The notes under the pieces are model-generated. The model had not been told where the DNA came from. It saw only the letters and a program-made list of their open reading frames with translations, and ran no database searches. 64,000 nt of DNA from Pseudomonadota bacterium (GTDB lineage Bacteria; Pseudomonadota; Gammaproteobacteria; Steroidobacterales; Steroidobacteraceae). Location of the stretch: NCBI GenBank assembly GCA_021792555.1, contig JAJYUL010000009.1, forward strand, positions 1 to 64,000, in the 5' to 3' direction. Made by a program: the position numbers and the translations under genes. Positions 62,806 to 64,000 of the stretch are shown piece after piece; within the stretch, counting starts at the first letter, position 1, and every line of letters starts with the position of its first letter.

Positions 62806-64000
62806 CCATGAGCGCCCGCACATCGACCCGCGCCCGGGGCCCCATCCGTCGCAGCTTCCTGCACAAGCTGGCGGCCTGCGCGCTTACCGCCGCGTACAGC
62901 ATGGGTGTGGCGATCGCCGCCGCGCCGCCGATCAATATCTCGCAGACACCGCTCACGGTGACCATCCCCGCCCACCCGCAGGTCCTGATCGCGATCGGCA
63001 ACTCCCAGTCGATGGACGGCACCCTGAGCGGCGCGATCATGACCGGCGCCGGCTCGCTCGGCTCGAGCATGAGCCTGCTCGAGACGCAGGATCCGAACAC
63101 CACCCTGCCGCCGGCATCGCCCGTTGACTTCACCGTGCCGGCCGGATTCATCCCGCCGGTGACCGGCGGGGCGGGCAGTGAGCCCTACACGGCGCACTGC
63201 GTCTCGCCGCAGCCGACCGGCGATTTGTGCGACAACTCCCCGAGCCGGCTCAACATCGCCAAGGCCGCCATCACGACCGTGCTGAACTCGTTCATGGGCG
63301 ACACGGACTTCTCGCTGATGGACTACCAGACTTCGAACCTGCAAGAGGATACGACCTGGGTCTATGAGATGAGCCCGATGAACGGGCCGTTCGTCTTCAC
63401 GAACACCCCGAGCGCCGGAACGGAATACGTGGCCAATCCCTGCTATGGCTACACCGCCTCAAGCAATCAGGCCAATACCGATTGCGGCTACCTCGACCCG
63501 CAGAACAATTCGGTGATCAATCCCACCACGGGACTTCCGGTGGCAACGGTCGCCGCCGGACTGACGCTCGCGACCGCCGAGTACATGGAAGTGAGCGCGA
63601 GCAGCGACGATGCCGACATCAATGACGTGCTTTATGCGGGCGGTGTAGATCCCATCTGTGTGGTCTATGGCGGACCCTCTCCCACAAATCCCTGGCCGCC
63701 CCATTTCACAATGGGCAACTACAACAATTCGAGCATTTACGAGCGGTATGACGGATCCGTGGCCGGGGCGAACTGCGCCCTCGAAACGGGACCCACCAAT
63801 GCCGGCTTCGTGCCGTATGCGCCGGAGACGATGTATATCGAGCGCGGCTTCGGCTATTACGCCTATAACGTCACGTCCTCGCCGGGTTCCTCGTACTGGG
63901 ATCCACTGGTCCGATTCTCGCAGGGCAACGCGGGTCAGAACCCGACGCAATCCTCGGTTCAAACGGCGCTGAGCTACTTCACGCCGTATCTGGCGCCCGA
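62802..64000 (+). CDS. pilY1: PilY1 pilus tip-associated protein (N-terminal part)
   Basis: The open frame runs from ATG at 62802 (or 62808) to the right edge without a stop, giving 399 residues. A basic N-terminus and signal-like segment (LHKLAACALTAAYSMGVAIAAAP) come first. Then come SQTPLTVTIPAHPQVLIAIGNSQSMDG, which resembles the start of PilY1/VWA-like domains, and LNIAKAAITTVLNSFMGDTDFSLMDY. The GGNxSxSMDG-like site (IGNSQSMDG) recalls the MIDAS of VWA domains. The C-terminal calcium-binding propeller would lie beyond the window. It works with the minor pilins in pilus priming, adhesion and retraction control. Confidence 0.92.
   Translation, partial: MTMSARTSTRARGPIRRSFLHKLAACALTAAYSMGVAIAAAPPINISQTPLTVTIPAHPQVLIAIGNSQSMDGTLSGAIMTGAGSLGSSMSLLETQDPNTTLPPASPVDFTVPAGFIPPVTGGAGSEPYTAHCVSPQPTGDLCDNSPSRLNIAKAAITTVLNSFMGDTDFSLMDYQTSNLQEDTTWVYEMSPMNGPFVFTNTPSAGTEYVANPCYGYTASSNQANTDCGYLDPQNNSVINPTTGLPVATVAAGLTLATAEYMEVSASSDDADINDVLYAGGVDPICVVYGGPSPTNPWPPHFTMGNYNNSSIYERYDGSVAGANCALETGPTNAGFVPYAPETMYIERGFGYYAYNVTSSPGSSYWDPLVRFSQGNAGQNPTQSSVQTALSYFTPYLAP

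Overview
This is a high-GC window from a chromosome, or a large replicon, of what looks like a free-living gammaproteobacterium. The grounds are a type IV pilus minor-pilin operon in the fimT-pilV-pilW-pilX-pilY1 order, exported S9, S46 and Tricorn-like peptidases of a kind common in Xanthomonadales-like bacteria, and NnrS/qNor-type nitric oxide genes. It also carries a red-type (form IC) RuBisCO operon, so the organism is probably a facultative chemolithoautotroph that meets nitric oxide. The genus cannot be fixed from the sequence alone.

Left third, about 1-12.5 kb, is a mobile region. A tyrosine recombinase gene runs off the left edge. It is followed by tniA-tniB-tniQ, encoding a DDE transposase, an AAA+ ATPase and a TniQ target-site protein. 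Next comes a divergent pair: a tyrosine recombinase and a KfrA-like coiled-coil DNA-binding protein. Between that pair lies a 13-7-13 bp inverted repeat that looks like a recombination core site. The arrangement matches the TnpS/TnpT cointegrate-resolution module of the Tn4651 group of Tn3-family transposons, here attached to Tn5053/Tn7-like transposition genes. The apparent cargo is a translationally coupled Ser/Thr protein kinase and TPR protein. It is followed by a roughly 190-bp stretch of repeated TGTCA-type motifs that may be a transposon end.

12.5-24 kb holds a Tricorn-like protease, a class II cytochrome c with a b561-like cytochrome, and an SRAP/YedK paralogue that lacks most expected active-site residues. 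It also holds a TIR-domain membrane protein followed by a SLOG-domain protein with four transmembrane helices. These last two resemble the parts of Thoeris-like or SLOG/SLATT conflict systems. A DUF4097 protein follows.

24-38.8 kb begins with an operon for a BNR-repeat protein, a MoaD-like sulfur carrier and a MoeB-rhodanese fusion. After it is a nitrosative-stress and low-oxygen cluster: Rieske protein, DUF2249 proteins, a DUF59 protein, a polytopic membrane protein, a Dnr-type Crp/Fnr regulator, FdxA ferredoxin, quinol NO reductase, NnrS, hemerythrin, an AhpD-like protein and type II NADH dehydrogenase. Four FNR/DNR-like palindromes lie upstream of genes in this cluster, so one regulator may control it.

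38.8-51.2 kb has an S9 peptidase, a cupin, and the Calvin cycle operon cbbL-cbbS-cbbX-fbp-prk-fba-tkt on the minus strand with cbbR divergent from it. The transketolase gene is interrupted by one in-frame amber codon.

51.2-64 kb contains housekeeping and stress genes: a methyltransferase, an LVIVD-repeat secreted protein, a flavodoxin, a PNPOx-like protein, Dps, an SDR, a secreted peroxiredoxin and an S46 peptidase. The type IV pilus minor-pilin operon follows and runs off the right edge inside pilY1. No rRNA, tRNA or CRISPR array was seen.
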